This document shows, in pieces, positions 7,669 to 16,420 of a stretch of DNA of 64,000 nucleotides (the stretch's first letter is position 1; each line of letters opens with the position of its first letter). Under the pieces are notes generated by a model that saw nothing but the letters and a program-made list of their open reading frames with translations, ran no database searches and was not told the DNA's origin. This DNA comes from a virus. The stretch lies in IMG/VR virus record IMGVR_UViG_3300022693_000799, positions 62,001 through 126,000 of that record, one strand, 5' to 3'. Position numbers and translations under genes: made by a program.

Positions 7669-8230
7669 TTCAAAATCAAAACAGCAAGAGATTAATGACA
7701 ATATTTTGCTAAACAGTCACGTGCGTGACGCCATGAAGGTGTTGAACGAAGCAGCGGAAGAACACCCTACCATTGAGTTGGATTTGTTTGTTCGTACTTT
7801 CTTACCTGCCATAGGTCAAGAACATGACGAGGCGTTAAATATGGGACCGTGGCTAACAGTAGCAAAGAGCCCGTACAATCCAGTTGATGTTGTTAGCAAT
7901 GGACAAGTGGTCTTTACTGTACCACCGTTATTAAATCGACGACACACCCGCATCAACGAGCGTAGTCAAGATTCATTAACTACCCTTGCTGTTGTAGCCC
8001 AACAGAAATCAGATGCGCATCCACTTATGGGTCAGACTTATCTACGAAACGGTCTGATGAACTACGTAGGTAAAACACGTGTTAATCCTAACGCATTGGC
8101 AGAGTGGAATCGTGTATTGACTAAATATGGATACGAGCCAATAGAGACAGAAGCCGTACCCGAATCTGTTAAGCCTGCCTCTGTATCAACTGCATCTCTG
8201 TACGACCCTGATGATGTGGATGAATTATAA
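7661..8230 (+). CDS. Hypothetical virion-type protein, 189 aa
   Basis: It starts at ATG 7661 inside the end of the previous gene. The middle includes GPWLTVAKSPYNPVDVV and VFTVPPLLNRR, a pattern of conserved turns found in structural proteins. The C-terminal 35 residues look disordered and end in an acidic tail (DPDDVDEL). No enzymatic motif is seen. It probably forms an operon with its neighbours up to the nuclease gene. Confidence 0.55.
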   Translation: MDNSKSKQQEINDNILLNSHVRDAMKVLNEAAEEHPTIELDLFVRTFLPAIGQEHDEALNMGPWLTVAKSPYNPVDVVSNGQVVFTVPPLLNRRHTRINERSQDSLTTLAVVAQQKSDAHPLMGQTYLRNGLMNYVGKTRVNPNALAEWNRVLTKYGYEPIETEAVPESVKPASVSTASLYDPDDVDEL

Positions 8231-8243
8231 GGATGTATAGCCT

Positions 8244-9389
8244 ATGCGTAGCAAAGGTAAACACTTAGAGATAGCCTGTCTATCCGATATACACCTAGGA
8301 CATGGTCTAGTCCCTACCAGCGATATTATCAATCGACTGTATAAAGCACTACCTAGCAATGCTGAGTCTGATAAACTAGACATTATATTCCTTGCAGGTG
8401 ATGTTTTTGATAAGCTGTTATTCCTACCTGACGCACCAGTATTAGATATTCAGATTTGGATAGCTGATTTGTTTGAGTTGTGTCACCGCCACAATATCGC
8501 ACTTCGGGTATTAGAAGGCACGCCTAGTCACGACCGTGGGCAGGGTAAGCAGTTTGAAATGATTTACTTGACGGTAGGGTATGATAGGGATGATAAGTTT
8601 GTTGACTTTAAATACGTTCCTACATTGTCGATTGAATACATTGAGTTATTAGATATTAATGTACTCTACGTTCCAGATGAGTGGGACCATGACCCTGATA
8701 TAACCTGGGAGTCGGTAAAAAACTTGCTGAAAGATCAAGGGTTAGAGCAAGTAGACTTTGCAGTCATGCATGGTAACTTTGAGTATCATTTACCCGACCA
8801 CCTGAAAATACCCTGCCACCAATCAGAGCGTTATCTAGAAGTTGTTAAACATTATATCTTCATAGGTCACTTTCATACACACAGCGTGTATGATCGCATC
8901 ATCACACAAGGGTCGTTTGATCGACTAGGTCATGGTGAAGAAGAACCTAAAGGTCACGTGAGGGTCAGGGTTAGCGAAGACGGCAATCACGATCGTGTTG
9001 AGTTTAGAATCAATCATGATGCCACCATGTTTGTTACTATAGATGCAACCGGCATGGATGCAGCTGCGGTAATTAACAAAATCAAAGCACAAGACAACCT
9101 ACCTAAGGGTAGTCACGTGCGTATTCAATGTACTAACGATGGCGATGTTAAAAATGCCATTAGTACGCTTAGGGAACATTTTCCACACTACACAATAAAA
9201 CTAAAAGTTGTCAGTGAGGAGAAAGTCGTTAACAGTGACGTTACAGGGTTAACCGCTAAGTATGAAGCGGTGGAAATATCATCTTCTAACGTCACTAAAC
9301 TATTAGAAGAAAAATGCATAACCATGGGATTAGATACTAACCGTATTGAACAGGTTAAAGCATTGTTAGATAGAGTACAAGCCCAATGA
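8244..9389 (+). CDS. SbcD/Mre11-like metallophosphoesterase nuclease, 381 aa
   Basis: This is a dimetal phosphoesterase of the recombination nuclease group (SbcD, Mre11, T4 gp47). Motifs in order are D-I-H in LSDIHLGH (about residues 14-19), AGDVFD (about 52-57), GTPSHD (about 95) in place of GNHD, MHG (about 173) and GHFHTH (about 213-218). Family members cut DNA ends and hairpins, normally with an SbcC/Rad50 ATPase partner. No such partner is in this window. A C-terminal region of about 140 residues could cap or dimerise. The gene overlaps the next by four bases. Confidence 0.85.
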   Translation: MRSKGKHLEIACLSDIHLGHGLVPTSDIINRLYKALPSNAESDKLDIIFLAGDVFDKLLFLPDAPVLDIQIWIADLFELCHRHNIALRVLEGTPSHDRGQGKQFEMIYLTVGYDRDDKFVDFKYVPTLSIEYIELLDINVLYVPDEWDHDPDITWESVKNLLKDQGLEQVDFAVMHGNFEYHLPDHLKIPCHQSERYLEVVKHYIFIGHFHTHSVYDRIITQGSFDRLGHGEEEPKGHVRVRVSEDGNHDRVEFRINHDATMFVTIDATGMDAAAVINKIKAQDNLPKGSHVRIQCTNDGDVKNAISTLREHFPHYTIKLKVVSEEKVVNSDVTGLTAKYEAVEISSSNVTKLLEEKCITMGLDTNRIEQVKALLDRVQAQ

Positions 9390-9925
9390 AACCAGAAACA
9401 AGATTAAAAATAGCCCTTCACCACACTATCATTACGTGTTCTAATTTTAAAGACAAAGATATTGATAAAATCCTTATCATGTTATCGAATTGGGACCTTG
9501 AAGTAGGTAAGCCGGTAGGTGGCGTTTACAGCAAAGTAGATGCCCTATTCCAAAAGACATTCCCAACCCCCGACTCGCTTGTTGAGTTTGTGGTGTCGGT
9601 AGAATACGGGTACATTAACCAGCACAATCTAAATCACTACAGAAACATCATTGAGTTCTTAATGAGGACGTATGGTGAGTCTTTAGAGAGCATGACTGAA
9701 ATCAAAACGTTTCTTAAAGTCATTGAGCGTAAAGCAGAAGGACCAAGAGAAAACTACTGCTGGGATAGTGAGACAATCCTACTGGATAAGCCTGCTTATA
9801 AAAGCGAGATAGGGTGGTTGTTGTTAGGACCTGGATTTAAATTGCGCCAGGGCCAACTATCTAAAGAAGCAATGCATGCGCGTATAGATGCGTTGCTAGG
9901 AGAAAACAATGGATCTAACACGTGA
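9386..9925 (+). CDS. Hypothetical protein downstream of nuclease, 179 aa
   Basis: It starts at ATG 9386 in a four-base overlap with the nuclease gene, so translation is probably coupled. The protein is helical with no recognised motif. Its tight linkage to an SbcD-like nuclease on one side and another unknown on the other suggests a DNA replication or recombination role. The sequence itself does not show this. Confidence 0.65.
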   Translation: MKPETRLKIALHHTIITCSNFKDKDIDKILIMLSNWDLEVGKPVGGVYSKVDALFQKTFPTPDSLVEFVVSVEYGYINQHNLNHYRNIIEFLMRTYGESLESMTEIKTFLKVIERKAEGPRENYCWDSETILLDKPAYKSEIGWLLLGPGFKLRQGQLSKEAMHARIDALLGENNGSNT

Positions 9926-10709
9926 GTTAGGTGAGTATGGTATTAACATAGGTACGTCAGTTGCTTTAGAGGAAGGTTTTAGTCAACTAGAGACATTCCC
10001 TAAAACCTTTTGGGTAAACATACGTACCTTGCTCAGAAACACCTACGGTGCTATCAGCGATAACGTGGGTATTAGCGACATTGCTTTAATTGAAGCGATG
10101 GATGAAGAAATGGAAGGATTGGAAGCCGCCATTGTTGCATTGAGTAAAGAACAAACCTCAGTGGTATTCTACCATACGTCACATGCGACAATAGATAAAC
10201 AGTTTCCTAAAGCTCAGCTTAAGAAGTTAAAGACACCTGGACAGTTGCAATATCGCGTCATAGAACGTTCAGTGTGTAAGAAGCTTCTTTCGCAAAACAC
10301 TAACATCCGCCAGTTTGACGTTGCTGTAAGAGGTGACAGATCAACAGCCATGATGTTAAGTCATTACCCTATCGACTTGTTATCCCACACTTACTTTGAT
10401 CGCCTAAGTCTTATAGAGAGCCATACAGGTGCGATAAAGAAAAAGGACAAATGGAATACCAAGTTGACCGGAGGTAAGCAGTTAACTCACATGCCTTTCA
10501 ACAGCATGACGTTACAGGTGTATGGGGATGGTGCAACTAATTTTAACACCATGCCACATCGTATTAAGGTCACGCTTAATGAGTTAGCTAAGGAGAAACG
10601 TTGGCACGCGTTAACTACCAAAGATAAAATGCTGTATGATATCAACACCTTAACGGATAAGATAGCAGCCAGTTTTTACAAGCAACTGCTGGCTGTGAGT
10701 GTCAGATAA
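9909..10709 (+). CDS. Hypothetical protein, 266 aa
   Basis: It starts at ATG 9909 after AGGAG, overlapping the previous gene by 17 bases. The N-terminal 80 residues are acidic and helical. The second half is basic, with K/R clusters around residues 95-110 and 178-190, and short words such as FDVAVRGDRSTAMMLSHYP. This fits a nucleic-acid-binding protein, but no family is recognised. It belongs to the same cluster as the SbcD-like nuclease and the SSB-like protein. Confidence 0.65.
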   Translation: MDLTRELGEYGINIGTSVALEEGFSQLETFPKTFWVNIRTLLRNTYGAISDNVGISDIALIEAMDEEMEGLEAAIVALSKEQTSVVFYHTSHATIDKQFPKAQLKKLKTPGQLQYRVIERSVCKKLLSQNTNIRQFDVAVRGDRSTAMMLSHYPIDLLSHTYFDRLSLIESHTGAIKKKDKWNTKLTGGKQLTHMPFNSMTLQVYGDGATNFNTMPHRIKVTLNELAKEKRWHALTTKDKMLYDINTLTDKIAASFYKQLLAVSVR

Positions 10710-10762
10710 TACATAGACCAGCAATAACATGAAGACAAATTAGCCCATAAAGGAACCCTCTA

Positions 10763-11464
10763 ATGGCCGATAATAACTTTCGCCGTCCACCTCGCAAGAA
10801 GAATGTGTTGGACGAGACAAAACTACGCCTTAGCGCCGATCCCGTATCTGGTTCTAAGCGTCGCCCTTCTCTTGCGTTTAGTGTGGTAAAGAACAACCCA
10901 CGTATTGACATCTATACCAATGTAGAGGGTGATAAGAACAACGGTAACATCCGTGCAGCAATGGACGCGCCAGTATTCTTTGCTCTAATTGGATTGGTTG
11001 AAAAGGCCATTGAATCAGAACCAGGTCAGCGTTTTGTAATTCAAAACAAGAACTATAAATGGTTCGGCCAAGGTAAGAAATCTGATGCACCGGTAAACCT
11101 AAGCGATACCTTAGTAGGTAAGGATGCTGAAGGTCGTATCTTTATCAGCGTTATTGATAAAGAAGATAATAGCCGTCCTAAGATCAAGTTTATCTTTAGC
11201 TCAGGTTACTGGCATGACTTATTCCATGGTGATGGTTCACCATTTAGCGAAGCGGAAGATAGCGTACTGTGTGCCAAGGCATTTACTGAAATGCTTAAAG
11301 GTCTAGTACCGTTAGTTATGGCTAACGAATATACTCCACCACCACCTCGCGATCAACAAGGTGGATCTGGTTATGGCGGCGGTAATAAAGGCGGCGGCAA
11401 TAACTACAATGGCGGCGGTCAGTCTTCGTCACCAACCATTGACTTTGATGATGATATCTTTTAA
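10763..11464 (+). CDS. Putative single-stranded DNA-binding protein, 233 aa
   Basis: It has the architecture of an SSB: a compact N-terminal domain of about 180 residues with beta strands and basic residues, then a Gly/Asn-rich flexible linker (GGGNKGGGNNYNGGG type, about residues 196-220). The acidic C-terminal tip DFDDDIF ends in Phe, like bacterial SSB tails (DDDIPF) that recruit partner proteins. Direct similarity of the core to a named family is not certain. It lies next to recombination genes and has its own hairpin terminator. Confidence 0.6.
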   Translation: MADNNFRRPPRKKNVLDETKLRLSADPVSGSKRRPSLAFSVVKNNPRIDIYTNVEGDKNNGNIRAAMDAPVFFALIGLVEKAIESEPGQRFVIQNKNYKWFGQGKKSDAPVNLSDTLVGKDAEGRIFISVIDKEDNSRPKIKFIFSSGYWHDLFHGDGSPFSEAEDSVLCAKAFTEMLKGLVPLVMANEYTPPPPRDQQGGSGYGGGNKGGGNNYNGGGQSSSPTIDFDDDIF

Positions 11465-11483
11465 TCATCACGGTTAATTATTT

Positions 11484-11514
11484 AAAAGGTAGGCGCTGGC
11501 CTACCTTTTATGCC
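11484..11514 (+). terminator. Hairpin plus TTATGCCC element
   Basis: AAAAGGTAGGC/GCCTACCTTTT is an 11-bp stem with a 4-base loop. The T run merges with TTATGCCC. It can read as an intrinsic terminator on both strands because the stem starts with A and ends with T. Confidence 0.75.
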
Positions 11515-11538
11515 CATTAGTGTATGCCAAACAACTTA

Positions 11539-11551
11539 ACACCTACATTAT
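11539..11551 (+). promoter_or_regulatory. Promoter word ACACCTACATTAT
   Basis: It lies 40 bases before ATG 11591, within the longer phrase AACAACTTAACACCTACATT. The same phrase recurs at 16353-16374, before the RNA polymerase operon. It is the C-variant of the TATATTAC-like word. Confidence 0.5.
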
Positions 11552-11590
11552 TTAATCGAACCTTTCCCCTAACGATCAAAAGAGGTATAT

Positions 11591-13153
11591 ATGAAAATCA
11601 CTATTGCACAGCGCAAGCCAAACGGAATAGCGTCTGTACTGACTAGCCATGGTGATCGTAGTCATGAGTGGATGTTAAGCCCGTATGAGCGTACGTCCTT
11701 TCAAAACCCTGATAACATTTTCAACAATGCCAATGCGTACTTAGAAAAACTAGATAAAGAAACGCAGCATCGCATTTGGTCCATCTATGACGATATCTAT
11801 TTAGCATTTGAAGAAATAGAAAACATAGATGTACTTCAAGAAACAGTAACGGAACTTGTAAACCGGTTATACTCATTTATTGACGTAGATGCGCTGCGTC
11901 TATGGTGTAACCTCTACGGTGTGTATAACATGCCGCCTGATCTACAAGATACGTATAGTGAGGGCTTTACACGAGAACTTACTTATCTAAGAAGTGACTA
12001 TAAAGGTCTATTGTTCTTAACTACCGCATTGCGATACATGGTGCCTATTTGGGGTGAATACATTAAACGTAATAAGGCAGAGATAGGTACGGCATATAAG
12101 GAATACATGGCAACAGCGTTAATAGGTCAGTCTGATTTATACGAGACACCTGAGATCGCCCGACTAATCGAATACATCGAAGCACGTATCGGTAACCAAG
12201 ATACATTGAAGCCTACTACCATACATGGTGGTCTAGGTAGCGTGCAGCAGACAGATTGGTTATTGTCACGTACTCTACTAGGTCGTATTGCTGTAGCGGA
12301 AACTGATAAACCCGATGGGTCTATCATCTCTACTATCTATAACGTTATTACCAATCTCATTGAGAACATGGATAAAACGTTTGGTTCAGGTGGGATGATA
12401 TTAGACATAGATCGTTATCGACCTAAGCGTGGTGAGGAGCGTGAGGATAATGATTCAGTTGCAGAGAACCTGCAAGTGTCGCAGCGTGTATCAGATGTAC
12501 ATCCTATCATAGCCGAGACCTATGTATCTAAGTACGTGGACATGGCTAAGGAGCTTTCTCCAACAGTACCGATACGGTTGGTAAAGGAATGTGTAGTAAG
12601 GTTAACCAAAGCGGACGATTTAGACATTGAACCGTTCAGAGTTAACCTGGTGGCGATAATTGCATCAGAGGCAGTCTCTATACGTTCTCTGCATTCACTA
12701 CACCACCCGGAGTTATTGCGACTAATAGGTGTTGCACAGGCTATATTGATCCATCATGGATTTGATGATCTAGCCCATGTGTTAACAGCCCGTTGTCAGC
12801 CGCAAGACCCAACCATTATTAAAGGTGATACGTATAGTAATAATACGCGTTCACGACTTACTAAAGACAATGTAGATGCGTTGATGAGACTTTATCCACA
12901 TTACAAGTTAAAGACTCGTCCAGGTGAACGTAAGAAAACAGATTGCGAGGGTGTTGAATTTATAGAGGGATTCAATAAACATACCCAAGCGTACGATTGG
13001 TTCTACAATTCACCTGACACATTGTTACAAAAGTCTACCCCGCCAGCAGTAAATGGCAAACCGTTATTGATCTCTACAGATATTAGAAACCAACTGGCTA
13101 GTATGCTTCTAACATTCTTAGATCGACCGGTACAGTCTGAGCAGACTGTTTAA
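11591..13153 (+). CDS. Unknown large protein, 520 aa
   Basis: It starts at ATG 11591 after AGAGG, behind a predicted phage promoter. The first 240 residues are helical and acidic; a charged linker lies near residues 270-290; the last part contains basic segments such as KTRPGERKKT. No catalytic motif or signal is seen. It is followed at 42 bases by another 500-residue gene. Possible roles include a virion structural protein or an intracellular phage-specific protein such as a compartment component. The sequence does not decide. Confidence 0.6.
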   Translation: MKITIAQRKPNGIASVLTSHGDRSHEWMLSPYERTSFQNPDNIFNNANAYLEKLDKETQHRIWSIYDDIYLAFEEIENIDVLQETVTELVNRLYSFIDVDALRLWCNLYGVYNMPPDLQDTYSEGFTRELTYLRSDYKGLLFLTTALRYMVPIWGEYIKRNKAEIGTAYKEYMATALIGQSDLYETPEIARLIEYIEARIGNQDTLKPTTIHGGLGSVQQTDWLLSRTLLGRIAVAETDKPDGSIISTIYNVITNLIENMDKTFGSGGMILDIDRYRPKRGEEREDNDSVAENLQVSQRVSDVHPIIAETYVSKYVDMAKELSPTVPIRLVKECVVRLTKADDLDIEPFRVNLVAIIASEAVSIRSLHSLHHPELLRLIGVAQAILIHHGFDDLAHVLTARCQPQDPTIIKGDTYSNNTRSRLTKDNVDALMRLYPHYKLKTRPGERKKTDCEGVEFIEGFNKHTQAYDWFYNSPDTLLQKSTPPAVNGKPLLISTDIRNQLASMLLTFLDRPVQSEQTV

Positions 13154-13195
13154 ACCCCCTTTTAAAAAATAACTACGTAAATAGGAAGTGTGAAA

Positions 13196-14686
13196 ATGCT
13201 ACAATCTAACATGACAGTACAACGTTTGATGTTCTTCGAGATGGGCAGCTACCATGCGTTAGCTCTCCGCCCATACCAAACACACACGGATGCTCAGTCT
13301 ATAGGTATTTTCAATGACGTGACTAACGGTGGTACTAACCTAAGTACCAATGCAGTAGCGCAAGGCTGTGATGGCTTAGTAAGACCATCAGCACAGGCTG
13401 CTGGAATGGCAAACATAGCAGGAGGATGGGATGAACGTCGCTTTGTATTCCTCATGCATGTCTCTTTTGAGAAAATGGGTGTCACTATTTATCAAGTATT
13501 ATCTGGTTACACTGACCGTTTTGATCTTAGTCTAAATGGGACATTGAGCCCTGACATGATGCTGCACTTCAATAACTCTGTTGAAATTAGACAGAGTGCT
13601 ATATTAGGTGCAAACGGCCGACAAATGCAAATGTCAGTACGCGATGCGTCACACATCCTTACAGATAGCGTTGGTGGTGTTAACCAAAATGGATATCCAG
13701 GAGGCTGGGGTGCAGGTACGCAGAGTCTGAACTATTCGTGCAGCATGCGTCCAATGGATATCTTCCATAGAAGTGGAGTTCCTAGTGTGCTTCACGAAAG
13801 CTCTTATACCAACAATGCTGTTGATGGTCGTGTGAGCTTCCTACAAGGACCTAAGAAGAGCCGACGCTCTAACTCATCAGCCCCTGTGTATCTAAGTCGT
13901 CTGCTAACTGCACAGCAAACAGCAGAAAGAAACAGCTTAGACGCAATGGACGATGACCAAACGATCCACAACGCAGCAGCGGGTCAGGTAATTGAGCAAA
14001 GCATGATGGATGATGGTTTCATCTCAACACTAGATAATCACAGCCAGATCATGTCAACCGCAGCAATTAGTTATGGCGAGTTATGCTCATTTAACCCCCA
14101 CGTAGATGGTATTACTCAAGTTATTAAACGTAAAGCTGGTGCTCCAATGCGTCACGGTCGTGATTCAAACCACTGGAACGGTGCTAACAATGAAACACTT
14201 ATTGCTACAATCCTAAGTCACTCAGTGCCTGCGCTGATGCTAGATCTGATGCTATTAGGTGTAGAGTTTACAGCAACTAACAGTACAATAGATAGCGATT
14301 ACGCAGTTGCCGTAACTGGTGCTAACAGTTTTGCTGAAGGTATCGACTTGCAGCCATATGTAACACGTTTCATTGACCGTTTGAAGTTTGAGATACTATC
14401 GGATATTTCGCGCCGTAACCGCATCTCATTTGGCATCCACATGCGCTGTGATGTGGTAGCAGACACAACCATAGATATCACGTTAGACGGCAATACAGAG
14501 CGTTTCACGATGCCTAGCTTCTGCGATGCATTAGCAACACCTGTATTTACCACACAACGTACCGATCTAGATAACGTTGCTAACGACATTATGTCAATTA
14601 GTAACAACCTAGAGGCCACGGCAGCAATGCACTACGACCATGGTCAATCGCCTATAGTAACCCCCTTTGACAATCAAGGAGTATAA
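13196..14686 (+). CDS. Putative virion structural protein, 496 aa
   Basis: ATG 13196 is chosen over GTG 13190 because AGGAAG sits seven bases before it. The composition is that of a structural protein: Asn-, Ser-, Gly- and Met-rich, beta-type, with no catalytic motif. A basic patch (KKSRRSN) lies near residue 218. It is two bases from the next gene, so they form an operon with the 520-aa protein upstream. Assignment as structural is by composition and context. Confidence 0.5.
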   Translation: MLQSNMTVQRLMFFEMGSYHALALRPYQTHTDAQSIGIFNDVTNGGTNLSTNAVAQGCDGLVRPSAQAAGMANIAGGWDERRFVFLMHVSFEKMGVTIYQVLSGYTDRFDLSLNGTLSPDMMLHFNNSVEIRQSAILGANGRQMQMSVRDASHILTDSVGGVNQNGYPGGWGAGTQSLNYSCSMRPMDIFHRSGVPSVLHESSYTNNAVDGRVSFLQGPKKSRRSNSSAPVYLSRLLTAQQTAERNSLDAMDDDQTIHNAAAGQVIEQSMMDDGFISTLDNHSQIMSTAAISYGELCSFNPHVDGITQVIKRKAGAPMRHGRDSNHWNGANNETLIATILSHSVPALMLDLMLLGVEFTATNSTIDSDYAVAVTGANSFAEGIDLQPYVTRFIDRLKFEILSDISRRNRISFGIHMRCDVVADTTIDITLDGNTERFTMPSFCDALATPVFTTQRTDLDNVANDIMSISNNLEATAAMHYDHGQSPIVTPFDNQGV

Positions 14687-14688
14687 CC

Positions 14689-15909
14689 ATGAGCCGCCTA
14701 ATAAATCTTTATAAAACCATACTGACCTCGGCGGGTCTTGAGTCTGATGCGCAAGGACGTATCTATCAAAAGTTAGCAGGGGAGTCGATCCCCTGTACAG
14801 TAGGTGAGAAATCGCTATTGCTGCCAACCAAAGAAGTATTGAAAGATACGGACTGGACAAGCGCTATTGCATTTCATCCACTTAGTGAGAACGTGGCTCG
14901 TGGTGAGTCACCTATTATCAAGAAGCTTAAAGAGCTACTACTTACGCGTGCTACTCGTGTATTAGATGGTTTAGCGTTTCAACTGCTATCAATGGCGGCG
15001 AATACGCAAACGCATGAGAAGTTCTCACCGGCACAACTTGAATACCTGACGTACCTTAAAGATGCAGATGGTAAGATGGTAGATGCTTATCGCAAGATGA
15101 TAGGTTCGGTGACCATTGATGGCAAGCACCGTTTGATTAACATGTACCTAAAACGCTCAGGTACACTTAACGGTACTAAGTACGCCCGTCTTTGTATTAC
15201 CAGCTTACCAATACTGGATAAGTCTGATGAGAGTGAACGAACGCTATTTGGCCATAAGGTGAGAAAACGTGACTTTACCTCTATCCCTCAGTTATTTGAA
15301 TACATCCTACCTGGTGTTAACGAAAACGCATACAGCTACGGTACGCATAACAAAACGGCACCTTTCTTCCATGCGCTAATGCTAAGCTACCTTAACATCG
15401 CTAAACAACTTAACCAGCGTGTTGAGATGTTTAAAGAGCATCTAGTAGATGTGGATGACTTGCTAATTGATGTAAGCTTTGAAGCTGAGATGGGTTGCCT
15501 ATCAGACATGCGTGATGAGATTCCACCACTAGAAGGTAATCAGGGTGATGTTGAAAATAAAGCCCCAGACACTACAGCTAGCGTGGCTACGCCTGGTAAT
15601 GCACCAGCATCAACACCTAAGCCAGTAGAATCTAAACCATCGGCTCCTGCTAAGTCAGGCGGTGCTCGTGAATGGAATACCATATCAGGAAACCGTGGTC
15701 ATGGTAACGGCTACCAACCAGCAAACACTGGATGGAGTAATGCAGCGTATGCGCCACCACCAAGTGGTCGTGCTGCGGCAATGCAGAAACAACGCCAGGT
15801 TGCTTACAACAATTCACCTTGGAATCAGGGTCAGAATGCTGGATGGGGTAACCCGCAGCCACAGAACACAGGTTGGAACCAAGGTGGTTACAACGGTGGT
15901 GGCGTTTAA
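14689..15909 (+). CDS. Protein with Asn/Gly/Trp low-complexity tail, 406 aa
   Basis: It starts at ATG 14689 after AAGGAG. Residues 1-280 look folded, with helices and K/R-containing beta segments. From about residue 285 the protein is disordered: an Ala/Pro/Ser linker, then a Gln/Asn/Gly/Trp-rich tail with repeated TGW/AGWGN/TGWNQGG words ending in GGYNGGGV. Such prion-like tails often mediate weak multivalent binding or condensate formation. The SSB-like protein upstream also ends in a G/N-rich tail. The core is not recognised. Confidence 0.65.
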   Translation: MSRLINLYKTILTSAGLESDAQGRIYQKLAGESIPCTVGEKSLLLPTKEVLKDTDWTSAIAFHPLSENVARGESPIIKKLKELLLTRATRVLDGLAFQLLSMAANTQTHEKFSPAQLEYLTYLKDADGKMVDAYRKMIGSVTIDGKHRLINMYLKRSGTLNGTKYARLCITSLPILDKSDESERTLFGHKVRKRDFTSIPQLFEYILPGVNENAYSYGTHNKTAPFFHALMLSYLNIAKQLNQRVEMFKEHLVDVDDLLIDVSFEAEMGCLSDMRDEIPPLEGNQGDVENKAPDTTASVATPGNAPASTPKPVESKPSAPAKSGGAREWNTISGNRGHGNGYQPANTGWSNAAYAPPPSGRAAAMQKQRQVAYNNSPWNQGQNAGWGNPQPQNTGWNQGGYNGGGV

Positions 15910-15916
15910 ATAATAA

Positions 15917-15967
15917 AGACGGCATAAGTAGAGGGGTCAAACCCTCTACTTGTCTTTTTTTGCCGTC
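15917..15967 (+). terminator. Long hairpin with GACGGCATA / TTTTTTTGCCGTC arms
   Basis: AGTAGAGGG/CCCTCTACT forms the core stem. GACGGCA upstream and TGCCGTC downstream extend it, with a T7 tract between core and outer arm. It lies between a + gene and a convergent - gene (16004-16339) and probably works in both directions. Confidence 0.75.
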
Positions 15968-16003
15968 AGGCTGTCGATTTTTACATAGTAAACAGATAAT
16001 ATG

Positions 16004-16339
16004 TTAAACTCTATTAGCTAAATGCATAGACTTTAAACGTTCTATTTCTTCTATAGCAGGCATGATAACCGTGTTCTTGTCTTTATAGTCACTAGGGTGC
16101 TCATAGCCGTTTACACGCAGCATGATCCAATGGTACTTAGTGGCTACATCTAACTCTAACATAAGACCATAGAAGTCGGACTCCTGTCTATATACACGGT
16201 GTTCGTCAATCACAGCAGTTTGGGTCTTTTCATGATTACGTAGATGCTTTAAATGCGTTTCAATCATGATGCGAAAATCAGGGTCGTAGTAAACATCAGC
16301 GCCATTAGTTCGCTGTAGTTCATGAATTTTTAACGTCAT
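16004..16339 (-). CDS. Hypothetical protein, 111 aa
   Basis: On the - strand I choose the ATG at 16339, preceded by AGGAG; a longer frame reaches 16357. The protein is charged with a WIMLRVNGYEHP segment and ends in a helix. The function is unknown. It is a lone reversed gene, divergent from the RNA polymerase beta subunit gene. The two share an 81-base region with the promoter word. Confidence 0.65.
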   Translation of the reverse strand: MTLKIHELQRTNGADVYYDPDFRIMIETHLKHLRNHEKTQTAVIDEHRVYRQESDFYGLMLELDVATKYHWIMLRVNGYEHPSDYKDKNTVIMPAIEEIERLKSMHLANRV

Positions 16340-16361
16340 CGAGCTTCTCCTAAACAACTTA

Positions 16362-16374
16362 ACACCTACATTAT
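16362..16374 (+). promoter_or_regulatory. Promoter word ACACCTACATTAT
   Basis: It sits 47 bases before ATG 16421 of the beta subunit gene, in the same AACAACTTAACACCTACATTAT phrase as at 11530-11551. It would drive the beta/beta' operon. Confidence 0.5.
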
Positions 16375-16420
16375 CTTAGAGCAACAAATAACATAAGCCC
16401 TTTACATAGGATAATTAACC

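Noticed and set aside
11591-14686. Phage nucleus (chimallin-type) protein among the 500-residue genes
   Set aside because: Size is similar but I recognise no diagnostic sequence, so I do not assign it.
15650-15940. Antisense or alternate ORFs over the low-complexity tail
   Set aside because: They are frame shadows of the biased composition and have no ribosome sites.
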